A DNA stretch of 64,000 nt from Pseudomonadota bacterium (GCA_022843465.1 JALHNO010000001.1:260787-324786), one strand, 5' to 3'; positions 28,428 to 37,171 are shown, counted from the stretch's first letter. Program-made: numbers and translations. The notes: generated from the sequence alone by a model not told the origin.

Positions 28428-29724
28428 AGATCGGCGGGCTGCTGGAGACGCCTGTGGTCACGTCCAGCGACCAGCTGTCGAGCGAGCCGCCATCACCGGC
28501 CAGATCATCGCTGATGGTGATGGTCCAGGTGCCGTTCGGGTCCTCACCCACAAAGGCGGACAAGGACTCCTCGACCACCAGCGGACTCGCCAGGGTCAGA
28601 TTGACATAGGCATTGTCAGTGGCAAGACCGTTGTTGGTGGTGTAGGGCACCTGGCCGGCCGGATTGGCCGAATCGGACCAGATCGTGCCATTGAAGACAT
28701 TGTCGTTACCCGCTCCATTGTCCGTGCTCAGCGTGACCACCGTGCCGGCGGGCGATTGCAGGGTCATGTCGAGGTCGGCCGCAAAGGTATGCGTGAGCGC
28801 AGTCGTCAGGTCCAGGCTGGTCAAGGCGGTTCCTGCGCCAGAGACCACCAGGGTGCTGGTGACGACCGCCGGGCCGGTGGGCACCGCGGTCGGCGTGGTA
28901 TTGCTGAACGTCGCCGTGGTTTCGGTCGGCGCGGCCGGAAGCGTGAATACGTCCAGCGTCCATGAATCCAGTGATCCGCCATCGCCAGCCAGATCATCGC
29001 TGATCGTGATGGTCCAGGTGCCGTTCGGGTCCTCGCCACGGAATGCGCCCAGTGACTCTTCCGGCACAAGGGGGCTCGCCAGGGTCAGATTGACATAAGC
29101 CTGGTCGGTGACCATACCGTTGTTGGTGGTATAGGGCACCTGGCCGGCTGGATTGGCCTGATCATCCCAGACCGTGCCGTTGAACACATTGTCATTGCCG
29201 GCGCCATTGTCCGTGGTCAGTGTGACCACGGTACCGGCAGGCGACTGAAGGGTGATGTCGAGGTCGGCGGCAAAGGTATGCGTCAGAAACGTGGTCAGAT
29301 CCACATCCCAGATATAGGGGCCGGCGCCCGCGACCACGACGGTTGACGTTACCACCGCAGGCCCTGTCGGGACTGCGGTCGGAGTGCTGTTGGTGACCGA
29401 GGTGGTGGTGATCACGCCGCCCGGAGGAGCCGGTGGCGCCGCGCGCACGGCTGCGCCGGGGCGACCCGGGGCGGCGCTCGCAGCTTCATGCATGGTGGTA
29501 GGGTCGTCGCCGCCCATCGACAACTTCAGCGCATTGAATTGCGCCTGCAGGTTGTCGTGTCGTTCCTGCTCGGAGGCAATGCCACGGATGGACTGCTGCT
29601 CCTGCGCGATCGCGCGCATCTGGGCATAGGTCGCCAGTTTGTCAACCTGGGCGAACGCCGGTGCAGCCAGCATGCCCGAACAAAGAACGAGGATGGTGCG
29701 GTAGGAACGATCAATGCGCTTCAT
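27670..29724 (-). CDS. Secreted protein with two P-domains and IPTL-CTERM tail
   Basis: 684 residues; ATG 29724 with GGAG 7 bases upstream. The signal peptide (TILVLCSGMLAAPAFAQ) is followed by a short helical segment and two near-identical proprotein convertase P-domains (each with TFAADLDITLQSPAGTVVTL-like sequence, GNDNVFNGT, PLVxEESL, and EDPNGTWTITISDDLAGDGGSLDSW). Next comes an approximately 240-residue Thr/Ala/Pro-rich region. The C-terminus is IPVPALGEGARGLMLLAF plus a hydrophobic run and RRQ, an IPTL-CTERM-type sorting signal. P-domains normally stabilise subtilisin-type proteases; no protease domain is present. The tail predicts exosortase-dependent (XrtH type) anchoring. The C-terminal region is nearly identical to that of the gene at 30031-31368. 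Confidence 0.75.
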   Translation of the reverse strand: MKRIDRSYRTILVLCSGMLAAPAFAQVDKLATYAQMRAIAQEQQSIRGIASEQERHDNLQAQFNALKLSMGGDDPTTMHEAASAAPGRPGAAVRAAPPAPPGGVITTTSVTNSTPTAVPTGPAVVTSTVVVAGAGPYIWDVDLTTFLTHTFAADLDITLQSPAGTVVTLTTDNGAGNDNVFNGTVWDDQANPAGQVPYTTNNGMVTDQAYVNLTLASPLVPEESLGAFRGEDPNGTWTITISDDLAGDGGSLDSWTLDVFTLPAAPTETTATFSNTTPTAVPTGPAVVTSTLVVSGAGTALTSLDLTTALTHTFAADLDMTLQSPAGTVVTLSTDNGAGNDNVFNGTIWSDSANPAGQVPYTTNNGLATDNAYVNLTLASPLVVEESLSAFVGEDPNGTWTITISDDLAGDGGSLDSWSLDVTTGVSSSPPIFAYNPAPLGTVAFTGGGVIGSTGTGTIDVSIGTPGSGTGAMNTTTTTCTAPTAPFAGFGQTVMAEGAGAISGGPLSGTCTLGAAAVTQALTCSEDQGGTPVVVTFELSCPAGTVVPLTSTPTSGSLITLPMQSFAGPATTAPVAFQNPGLVPVDVTCTAPAATQFTVAPLMFTVPAGGSASTTITYSSLVSGTFLGVLDCSAGAQLFTFDLTGTTGAPPIPVPALGEGARGLMLLAFLGLGLIGFGAYSRRQ

Positions 29725-29984
29725 CTTGCCACTCCAAGGGATCGAAAATCGGTTTTTGATCAGGGCAAATGCTGGCTACGGCGGAACAGCGAAACTCCCA
29801 CAACTAAATCCTAACACTTTTTGTTGCAATCGGAAGGGGCAGTCGACGCCCCGATGGAGGCGTCCGGTCCCGGCCGGGGTTTCGGAAGATTGCGGTCGCA
29901 CGGTCGCAGTAGCGCGACCGTGCGCATTCCGCCAATAATCCGATTCAGCTGGCGAAGCCGCGCTGGCTGAAATGCGACCATGGA
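29725..29984. other. Intergenic region between the two IPTL-CTERM P-domain genes
   Basis: No gene is visible. It should contain the promoter of the two-P-domain gene (transcribed leftward): an AT-rich stretch lies at about 29795-29830. A perfect hairpin lies at 29897-29924 (CGCACGGTCGC with its complement, 6-base loop). The terminator hairpin of the next gene follows at 29985. Confidence 0.4.
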
Positions 29985-30008
29985 AAAGGGCGCCCGCAGG
30001 CGCCCTTT
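29985..30008 (-). terminator. Terminator of the single-P-domain IPTL-CTERM gene
   Basis: AAAGGGCGCC (29985-29994) pairs with GGCGCCCTTT (29999-30008) around CGCA. On the minus strand the stem runs into TTTT. It is 22 bases past the stop of the gene at 30031-31368. Confidence 0.65.
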
Positions 30009-30030
30009 CATTTCCGTTCACCGCAGCGCG

Positions 30031-30788
30031 TTACTGGCGGCGGCTGTAGGCACCAAAGCCGATCAGACCCAGGCCGAGGAAGGCCAGCAGCATCAGACCA
30101 CGAGCGCCTTCGCCCAGGGCCGGAACCGGGATCGCGGGCGCGCCGGTGGTGCCGGTCAGGTCGAAGGTGAACAGCTGGGCGCCGGCCGAGCAATCGAGCA
30201 CGCCGAGGAAGGTGCCGCTGACCAGGCTGGAGTAGGTGATCGTGGTGCTCGCCGATCCCCCGGCAGGTACCGTGAACATCAGTGGGGCGACGGTGAACTG
30301 GGTTGCCACCGGTGCGGTGCAGGTGACATCCACCGGTACCAGTCCCGGATTCTGGAAGGAAACCGGCGCCGTGGTGGCCGGGCCGCCAAACGACTGCATC
30401 GGCATCGTGATCAGTGAACCCGAGGCCGGCGTGGAGGTGAGCGGGGTCGCGGTGCCTGCCGGGCAGCTGAGCTCGAAGGTGCGCACGACCGGCGTGCCAC
30501 CCTGATTCTCGCTGCAGGTCAGCGTCTGGGTCACGACGGCCGCACCCAGCGTACAAGTTCCTGACAACGGACCGCCGCTGATCGCGCCAGCACCCTCAGC
30601 CGTGACCGACTGACCAAAGCCCGAGAAAGGCGCGGTCGGCGCAGTGCAGGTGGTGGTCGTGGTATTGGCGGCACCGGTGCCCGAGCCGGGCGTGCCGATG
30701 CTGACATCGATCGAGCCGTTGGCCGTCGAACCAATCGCGCCACCGCCGGTAAAGGACACGGTTCCCATCGGGGCCGGGTTGTAAGCAA
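30031..30788. repeat. Long direct repeat, copy 2 (C-terminal coding region)
   Basis: Partner of 27670-28427. It covers the last ~250 codons of the single-P-domain protein. The similarity stops where the two proteins' different N-terminal domains begin. Confidence 0.7.
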
Positions 30789-31368
30789 AGACAGGTGGTG
30801 CATCGCCGGAAACATCGAGGTCGGCGGTGACGCTCCAGCTGGTCAGGTTGCCGAGATCCGCGGCCGCGCGATCGCAGACCGTAAGGGTGAACGTGCCCGG
30901 TGTGGCCAGGCCATTGAACGCAGTCAGCACATCGATCGGCTGACAGGTCGGGCCGGGCGGGGTCACGCAGTTGGCCGCTGTACCGCAATTGGTTACATCG
31001 GAACAAAGCAGGGCTGCGTCGCTGTCGACCAGGGCGTTAAGATTATCGCCGCTGCCATCAACGTTATTGACCAGGCGCACCGTGCCGCCGCCGCCGGTGT
31101 AGCTCAGGCCCACCTGGATATCCGAGCGCCAGGTCTGGGTCAGTTCGAGCGTCACATCGATGTCGGTGATCGTGCCCACTTCAGTGAACGCGATGGTGCG
31201 CGAGATCCCGCCCAGGCCGGTGCCATTGGTATCGTCGGTACAACCGTTGTCCGGAAGGACTGGAGTCGCTGCAGCATCGGTATTCGTTACAGTGGTGGTG
31301 CCGGCGCTGACCAGGCCGGCAGCGCCGAGGCCTGCGGCCAGCAACGCAACAGTGGTCGATTTGGACAT
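30031..31368 (-). CDS. Secreted protein with one P-domain-like region and IPTL-CTERM tail
   Basis: 445 residues from ATG 31368, preceded by GGGGAG. The signal peptide is STTVALLAAGLGAAGLVSAG. Residues about 30-190 form a P-domain-like beta sandwich (FTEVGTITDIDVTLELTQTWRSDIQVGLSY, DNLNALVDSDAALLCSD, PGTFTLTVCDRAAADLGNLTSWSV) with several cysteines. The remaining ~250 residues closely match those of the upstream-numbered paralogue and end in IPVPALGEGARGLMLLAF, a hydrophobic run and RRQ, i.e. an IPTL-CTERM-type signal. It is probably displayed on the surface after exosortase processing. The two paralogues seem to share a modular C-terminal anchor region joined to different display domains. Confidence 0.75.
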   Translation of the reverse strand: MSKSTTVALLAAGLGAAGLVSAGTTTVTNTDAAATPVLPDNGCTDDTNGTGLGGISRTIAFTEVGTITDIDVTLELTQTWRSDIQVGLSYTGGGGTVRLVNNVDGSGDNLNALVDSDAALLCSDVTNCGTAANCVTPPGPTCQPIDVLTAFNGLATPGTFTLTVCDRAAADLGNLTSWSVTADLDVSGDAPPVFAYNPAPMGTVSFTGGGAIGSTANGSIDVSIGTPGSGTGAANTTTTTCTAPTAPFSGFGQSVTAEGAGAISGGPLSGTCTLGAAVVTQTLTCSENQGGTPVVRTFELSCPAGTATPLTSTPASGSLITMPMQSFGGPATTAPVSFQNPGLVPVDVTCTAPVATQFTVAPLMFTVPAGGSASTTITYSSLVSGTFLGVLDCSAGAQLFTFDLTGTTGAPAIPVPALGEGARGLMLLAFLGLGLIGFGAYSRRQ

Positions 31369-31579
31369 GAGCAACTCCCCAGGGTGGACGTTGGATCTGA
31401 ACGGTGAATGAAGCGGAGGGCGAAACAATTGCCTTCGCATCCTAACCCACCCCCAAAGTCATGGCAATAACAAGTTGATCTCATTCGGAATTCACTGTCC
31501 CGTCCCGCTCTGGCACGGCATCCGCGATGGGCCCCGCTATCATGGTCGCTGAACTGGCTGGGTCGAGGTAGGCACAAGC

Positions 31580-33328
31580 ATGGATTACGATGTGGTGATC
31601 ATCGGTGCCGGCCCAGGCGGCAGCACCTGTGCGGCCCTGATCAGAAAATACGCGCCGGAGGCCAAGGTGGCCGTGTTCGATCGCGAAGCCTTCCCGCGCG
31701 AACATGTCGGCGAGAGCCAACTGCCGCAGATTGGCTACATCATCAATGAGATGGGTTGCTGGGACGAGGTTGAGGCGGCTGGTTTTCCGATCAAGATCGG
31801 CGCCACCTATCGCTGGGGCAACAACCCCAAGCTCTGGGATTTCGAGTTCACTCCGGCCGATGATTATGTCTGCGAGCCACGGCCACGCGCCTTCACCGAT
31901 CAGGCGCGGCAATTGGCGTTCCAGGTCGACCGCCGTGTCTATGATCTGATCCTGGCCGAGCGCGCGCGTGCACTGGGTGCCGAAGTGCATCTCGGCGTGG
32001 GCGTAAAGCAGATCGTCTCGCATGATGACGAAATCCAGGCCCTGCAACTCAGCGATGGCCGTCGCATCAGGGCGCGCTGGTATGTCGACGCGACCGGCAA
32101 CAGCGGCCTGCTGCGGCGTGCCATGCAAGTGGCTATCAGTGCGCCCACCAAGCTGCAGAACATCGCGTTCTGGGATTATTGGGACGACGCCGACTGGGCC
32201 GTGCGTGCCACCGGCGATGCGACCCGAGTACTGGTGCTGTCGATCGGCTGCGGCTGGATCTGGTTCATTCCGGTCAGCCAGACCCGAACCAGCATCGGTT
32301 TCGTCTGTCCGGCCAGCTTCTACAAGGAAGGTGATCGCAGTGCCGAGGAGCTCTATACCTGGGCGCTCGCCCAGGAGCCCCTGATCGGCAGCCTGACCAC
32401 CAGGGCACGTCGCTCGGGTGCGGTACAGGCGACCAGGGACTGGTCGTTTCTGGCCGATCGCATCACCGGCAGCAACTGGATGCTGGTCGGCGAGTCGGCC
32501 GGATTTGCCGATCCGATCCTGGCCGCCGGTTTGACCCTGACACAGAGCGGCGCGCGCGAGGCGGCCTATACGCTGGTCGCCCTGCTCAGACGCGAACACG
32601 ATCGCAGCTGGTTGCTCAAGCATTACAACGACAACCAGCGCGCACGCATCACCCAGCACATCCGTTTCGCCGATTTCTGGTATTCGGCCAATGGCGCCTT
32701 CACCGATCTTCAGGAGTACACTCGCGAGATCGCGCGCGATGCCGGGCTCAATCTGGATCCGCAGCAGGCATTCCAGTGGCTGGGCACCGGCGGATTCACC
32801 CACGATCAGCTCGGGCAGGCCGTCATCGGCGGTTTCGATCTGGGAGGCGTGCGTCAGCTGGCGCAGCGCCTGATCAATGCCGATGAAGACCTCTGGCAGA
32901 TCAGCCGGTTCAACCGCTTCCGCCTCGATTTCTCGAACGCCGAACAGGAAGACATCCCGGCCTATGTCGAGGGGCGCGTGCATCCGGTGCCCAGCATGCG
33001 CCGCGGCGGCTCCCGCCTGCCTCTGGTCGGCGCCTTCCGGATGGTCGTCGAAGCCCTGCAGAACGCCGAGCGCGCCGACCAGCTGCTGCAATACATGATG
33101 ATGCGCGCGCAGGAGCAGGCGGCCGCGATGCACCCCGACCTCGCGCTGCGACAGATCCTGATGTGCCTGGAACTGATGCTCAACGAGTCCTGGGTGCGCG
33201 CCGAGCTGGTTGCCGATGAGCCCTGCATCGTGATGCGCACGCCCAGGGAGGGTGGCTGCATCCACAGCAATGTCGATCTGGTCATGCGCAGTGGCGAACC
33301 CGCTGCCCGCCAGGTGCTGCCGGCATGA
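31580..33328 (+). CDS. Flavin-dependent halogenase-family protein, first of a tandem pair
   Basis: 582 residues. The FAD-binding loop GAGPGGST starts at residue 9. K72 in GFPIKIGATYRWG is at the place of the catalytic lysine of flavin halogenases, and W226-I-W228-F-I-P231 is a perfect WxWxIP motif, which in halogenases suppresses monooxygenase activity. The GESAGFADPILAAGLTLTQSGAREAA segment completes the FAD site. True halogenases use FADH2, O2 and chloride or bromide to make HOX that halogenates an aromatic or carrier-bound substrate. A distinctive C-terminal region of about 150 residues goes beyond the common core. The gene overlaps the next one by 4 bases (ATGA). No flavin reductase or biosynthetic gene lies near, so the substrate is unknown. 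Confidence 0.75.
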   Translation: MDYDVVIIGAGPGGSTCAALIRKYAPEAKVAVFDREAFPREHVGESQLPQIGYIINEMGCWDEVEAAGFPIKIGATYRWGNNPKLWDFEFTPADDYVCEPRPRAFTDQARQLAFQVDRRVYDLILAERARALGAEVHLGVGVKQIVSHDDEIQALQLSDGRRIRARWYVDATGNSGLLRRAMQVAISAPTKLQNIAFWDYWDDADWAVRATGDATRVLVLSIGCGWIWFIPVSQTRTSIGFVCPASFYKEGDRSAEELYTWALAQEPLIGSLTTRARRSGAVQATRDWSFLADRITGSNWMLVGESAGFADPILAAGLTLTQSGAREAAYTLVALLRREHDRSWLLKHYNDNQRARITQHIRFADFWYSANGAFTDLQEYTREIARDAGLNLDPQQAFQWLGTGGFTHDQLGQAVIGGFDLGGVRQLAQRLINADEDLWQISRFNRFRLDFSNAEQEDIPAYVEGRVHPVPSMRRGGSRLPLVGAFRMVVEALQNAERADQLLQYMMMRAQEQAAAMHPDLALRQILMCLELMLNESWVRAELVADEPCIVMRTPREGGCIHSNVDLVMRSGEPAARQVLPA

Positions 33329-35085
33329 CGGCAGCCAGTCAGCACTACGATGTTGCCATCATCGGTGGCGGCCCGGGTGGCAGCACGGCGGCCGGCATGC
33401 TGCGCAAGCATGCGCCGGAGCTGAGCGTCGCGGTCTTCGAACGTGAGCAGTTCCCCCGTGAGCATGTCGGCGAGAGTCAGCTGCCGCCAGTCGGTCGGGT
33501 GCTGGAGGAACTTGGTGTCTGGCCAGAGATCGAGCGGGCCGGATTTCCCATCAAGATCGGTGCCACCTATCGCTGGGGCAACAGCAGCAAGCTCTGGGAT
33601 TTCGAGTTCGTGCCGCCGACCGATTACGTCGAACAGCCACGGCCGCGCGCCTACGAAGGTCAGGCGCGTTATCTTGCGCTGCAGGTGGAGCGTGCCCAGT
33701 ACGATGAGATTCTGCTGCGTCATGCCGAGTCACTGGGGGCCGAGGTTCATCAGCGGACCGCCGTGCGCTCGGTTCAGCGCAGCGGCGATCGCGTCGATGG
33801 CCTGGTGCTGGATGACGGCCGGATCATCACCGCGCAGTGGTATCTGGATGCATCCGGCAACTCCGCCGTGCTGCGTCGTGCCATGGACGTTGCCATCGAA
33901 GCACCGACGCGACTGCAGAATGTGGCGTTCTGGGATTACTGGGAAAACACCGAATGGGCGTCCAAGTTCGATGGTGGAGCAACGCGCGTATTGGTGATGT
34001 CGATCGGCTGCGGCTGGATCTGGTTCATCCCGCTTGGCCCGACCCGAACCAGTATCGGCTTTGTCTGCCCGGCGAGCTATTACAAGCAGGGCGACAAGTC
34101 AGCGAGCGAACTCTACGAGTGGGCCCTGTCGCAAGAGCCGCTGATCGCCCAGCTGACCGCAAATGCGCGCCGCGATGGTGAAGTGCGCGCCACCAAGGAA
34201 TGGTCCTTCCTGGCGGATCGTTGCTGTGGGGAGAACTGGATGCTGGTCGGGGAGACGGCCGGCTTCGCCGATCCCATTCTCGCGGCCGGATTGACGCTCA
34301 CACACACCGGTGCGCGCGAAGCCGCCTATACCGTCAGTGCCCTGATCAAGGGCACACACGAGGCTGCATGGTTGCTCAAGCACTATGACGACAACCAGCG
34401 CAGTCGCATCCGCCAGCATATCCGCTTTGCCGACTTCTGGTACTCGGCCAACGGCGTATTCACCGACTTGCAGGAATACACCCGCGAGATTGCCCGTGAT
34501 GCCGGCATCGACCTCGATCCCCAGCAGGCCTTCCAGTGGCTGGGCACCGGCGGCTTCACCCACGATGTCCTGGGCCAGGCAGTGATTGGCGGCTCCGACC
34601 TCGGCAGCGTGCGCCAGATCGCCCAGCGCATGGTCGATCTCGATGAAAATCTCTGGCAGCTGGTCCGCTACAACCGGTTCTGGCTCAATCTTGACGATGC
34701 CGAATGCATCGATATTCCGGCCTACGCCAATGGCCAGATCCAGCGCGTTCCCTGTTATCTGCGCGCCGGCAAGCGACTGCCCAATGTCGGCATTTTCGCG
34801 ACCGTGATCAAGGCCGTCCGCCAGTGCAACGATCTACCGTCCTTGCTGCGCGCGATGACGGCGCAGACCGGCACCTTGAATGCCGCTGCACTCAGCGGTG
34901 ATCTGTTCTATCAACAGGTGCAGGCGATGGAATTGATGCTCAACGACGGCTGGCTGCGCGCCCGCCACGATCCGAAGTTCCCGACCCTCGATCTGAAAAC
35001 GCCACGAGAAGGCAAGTTCATCCACAGCAATGCCGGTGTGCATCCGGTGGCTGCGCCGGGGGCAGCGAACCCATCCGCTTTGTAG
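33325..35085 (+). CDS. Flavin-dependent halogenase-family protein, second of a tandem pair
   Basis: 586 residues, a clear paralogue of the gene just upstream and translationally coupled to it (ATGA overlap). It has GGGPGGST near residue 14, K77 in GFPIKIGATYRWG, and W231-I-W233-F-I-P236 (WxWxIP). The conserved block FADFWYSANGVFTDLQEYTREIARDAGIDLDPQQAFQWLGTGGF-like region (given here in parts: YSANGVFTDLQEYT, DPQQAFQWLGTGGFTHD) is shared by both. Divergence is concentrated in the C-terminal region, which suggests two substrates, two positions on one substrate, or a heterodimer. An alternative is that both are FAD monooxygenases or dehydrogenases of the same superfamily; K and WxWxIP argue against it. 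Confidence 0.75.
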   Translation: MTAASQHYDVAIIGGGPGGSTAAGMLRKHAPELSVAVFEREQFPREHVGESQLPPVGRVLEELGVWPEIERAGFPIKIGATYRWGNSSKLWDFEFVPPTDYVEQPRPRAYEGQARYLALQVERAQYDEILLRHAESLGAEVHQRTAVRSVQRSGDRVDGLVLDDGRIITAQWYLDASGNSAVLRRAMDVAIEAPTRLQNVAFWDYWENTEWASKFDGGATRVLVMSIGCGWIWFIPLGPTRTSIGFVCPASYYKQGDKSASELYEWALSQEPLIAQLTANARRDGEVRATKEWSFLADRCCGENWMLVGETAGFADPILAAGLTLTHTGAREAAYTVSALIKGTHEAAWLLKHYDDNQRSRIRQHIRFADFWYSANGVFTDLQEYTREIARDAGIDLDPQQAFQWLGTGGFTHDVLGQAVIGGSDLGSVRQIAQRMVDLDENLWQLVRYNRFWLNLDDAECIDIPAYANGQIQRVPCYLRAGKRLPNVGIFATVIKAVRQCNDLPSLLRAMTAQTGTLNAAALSGDLFYQQVQAMELMLNDGWLRARHDPKFPTLDLKTPREGKFIHSNAGVHPVAAPGAANPSAL

Positions 35086-35179
35086 CGAGCGGCAGCCAGC
35101 GACCGCGGCGTTCGGTGCTGGCGTCGGCAGCGTCGCTCAGCCGTCGGCCCCCTTGCAGCTAGTCAGGCCATCGACCAAT

Positions 35180-35208
35180 AAAAAAACCCCGGCGCGAGGC
35201 CGGGGTTT
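35180..35208 (-). terminator. Terminator at the convergent end of halogenase pair and DUF11 gene
   Basis: AAACCCCGGC (35184-35193) pairs with GCCGGGGTTT (35199-35208). On the minus strand the stem is followed by a run of seven T, so it ends the DUF11 gene. On the plus strand it is followed only by TTTCTGGTTT and may act weakly for the halogenase transcript. Confidence 0.8.
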
Positions 35209-35250
35209 CTGGTTTCACTTCGGGCGCGCAGGGCGCGCCTCTGGCATCGA

Positions 35251-36918
35251 TCAGACGGCCTGCCTGCGACGAATGACCGCGAACGCACCCAGTGCGATCA
35301 GCACCATCAGTGCTGCCGCGATCAGGCGACCCCACTCTCCCAGAGTCGGAACCGCAGTCGGCGGAGCGCCGGCCGTGATTGTGACCACCGTCGGGTCGGC
35401 GCCGCCGCCGACGGCCGGATCATCCGTGGTGGCGCTCGACTCATTGCTGCCATTGCCGTCACCGTCGAACGAGATCGTGCCCTGATTGCTGATCGCGCCA
35501 GTAAAGAAAGGCGAGATGGTGGCGGTGATCGTGATCGTTACCGAACCTGCGCTGGCGATGCTGCCATTCCATGTGACCGTGTTGGTGCCGATCGTGGCGA
35601 CCGCCGTTCCGGAGGTTGCACTTGCCGAGACCAGACTCAGCGAAGCCGGCAGCACGTCGGTGAACTCGTCGCCCGGATTGTCGCCCTGCGGACCGGTGCC
35701 ACCGTTATTGAGCACGATGGTGTAGGTCAGGGTGCTGCCGGACAGGAAGCTGCCCGCGGCGGTCTTGGTGCCGGTGACATTTGCTGCGAGCGCGGCAGTC
35801 AGCGTATTGGAATCCGTTGCCGAGTTATTGGCGGGATTGACTTCGATGACACCGCCGATGCCGGTAACCGTGGCCGTGTTGTCAAGTGTACCGGTGGCGC
35901 CAGAATTGATCGGGCACTGCGCGGTATACGTCACCGATCCGCCGTTCGGCAGGTTTACGGTGTCATTGATATTGCCGGCACCGTTGGCCGCACAAGTACC
36001 GCCACCGGCGCCCACGCAGGTCCAGGTCGGGCTGACACAGGCTGCCGGGAAGGTATCGGCCACGGTGGCGCCATTGACGTCGTTCGGACCCGCATTGCTG
36101 GCGGTGATCGTGTAGGTCGTCGTCGAGCCAGCGGGCACGCTGGCCACGCCATCGGTCTTGGTGATGCTGAGGTCGGCCATCGCGCCGCCATCAAGTGCGC
36201 AGGTACCTGCGGTAACCGCTACGGATACCGTGTACGGGCCCGCCGGGCCGGGAGGAGTTGCGCCGGTCGAGTAGCCATCCACGACGATGAAGTAGTCGGT
36301 GCCCGCGATGGCATCGAGAGAAACCGACTCTGCTACGCCGCCCACACCGGTGTCGTCAACGCAGGCGCAGTCGCTGAGCGAGCTGGAGCACTGGGTCTGA
36401 TACGCGATCAGCGCCATGTCTTCGGCTCCGGTCGGGTCCATCGTGATGTTCAAGGTGCAATTTGCCGTGGTGCGAATCTTGTAGGCAAAATCCGGTGCGG
36501 TGCCGGTGCCGGTGTAGATGGCACCACGTGGCAGCGAGCCCGCTGGTCCGGCGCCGGTACAGGTGGACGAGGCCGTGCAGGTCGGCGCGGTGGTATCGGC
36601 CGGCAGATCATAGTCATCGACCAGGCCAACTGTCGTTCCCGCAGCGTTGAACGGGAAGGTGCCGGTTTCAAAGGTCGCTGCCGGGCAGGTGTCATTGCCG
36701 ATGTTCGGCTCGGGCGGTGCTGCGGCGGCGCGTTCCGCCATCCACTGCGCCAGACGGATGCGGCGTTCTTCGAGCTGCTCAGGCGTAAGCTGATCGGCGA
36801 TGGCCTGCTTGATACGCACCTGATCGAGGTACGCCTCCCATCCTGCCACCTGTGCTTTCGCAATGCTGCTTAGGCCTGCAGCGAGGCCAACACCCACCAA
36901 TATCCTGCCGATCTTCAT
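35251..36918 (-). CDS. DUF11-repeat surface protein with IPTL-CTERM tail
   Basis: 555 residues from ATG 36918 with GGGAGAG upstream; the longer frame has no signal peptide at its start. After the signal peptide (ILVGVGLAAGLSSIAKAQ) comes a helical segment, then a cysteine-rich domain resembling bacterial pre-peptidase or pentraxin-like sandwich modules (NCTLNITMDPTGAEDMALIAYQTQC, TDYFIVVDGYSTG). Two DUF11 beta repeats follow (DLSITKTDGVASVPAGSTT, NVTGTKTAAGSFLSGSTLTY). The tail PTLGEWGRLIAAAL plus a hydrophobic run and IRRRQ is a canonical IPTLxxWG-CTERM signal. DUF11 proteins are large surface adhesins or wall-like structural proteins; this is a short one. It is the third IPTL-CTERM substrate in 10 kb. 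Confidence 0.8.
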   Translation of the reverse strand: MKIGRILVGVGLAAGLSSIAKAQVAGWEAYLDQVRIKQAIADQLTPEQLEERRIRLAQWMAERAAAAPPEPNIGNDTCPAATFETGTFPFNAAGTTVGLVDDYDLPADTTAPTCTASSTCTGAGPAGSLPRGAIYTGTGTAPDFAYKIRTTANCTLNITMDPTGAEDMALIAYQTQCSSSLSDCACVDDTGVGGVAESVSLDAIAGTDYFIVVDGYSTGATPPGPAGPYTVSVAVTAGTCALDGGAMADLSITKTDGVASVPAGSTTTYTITASNAGPNDVNGATVADTFPAACVSPTWTCVGAGGGTCAANGAGNINDTVNLPNGGSVTYTAQCPINSGATGTLDNTATVTGIGGVIEVNPANNSATDSNTLTAALAANVTGTKTAAGSFLSGSTLTYTIVLNNGGTGPQGDNPGDEFTDVLPASLSLVSASATSGTAVATIGTNTVTWNGSIASAGSVTITITATISPFFTGAISNQGTISFDGDGNGSNESSATTDDPAVGGGADPTVVTITAGAPPTAVPTLGEWGRLIAAALMVLIALGAFAVIRRRQAV

Positions 36919-37077
36919 TTCTGACTCTCCCGCCAATGAGTTGAATGTGTGATGCGCAGCACCCTTACGGCGCCTCGAGTTCCCAGCCCGAACGCCGAGT
37001 TTATCCTTCATTAACAATCCTGCCAATAGTCACGTCGGCCCACCGAGGACCTCCGTGCAGCCCTGAATCACTCGGTT

Positions 37078-37099
37078 ATATGTATGATTTGAAACATAT
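37078..37099. promoter_or_regulatory. Operator-like inverted repeat upstream of sulfatase-TPR gene
   Basis: ATATGT-N10-ACATAT lies in an AT-rich stretch of an otherwise GC-rich spacer, 73 bases before the sulfatase start and 160 before the divergent DUF11 start. It might be a regulator site or the core of a promoter. Confidence 0.3.
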
Positions 37100-37171
37100 T
37101 TATGGAGGGCGCGCGGATCTGCAAGGTGTCTTCTATTGCCAGTTCGCGGTCGGCCTGCAGATACTTGACTC

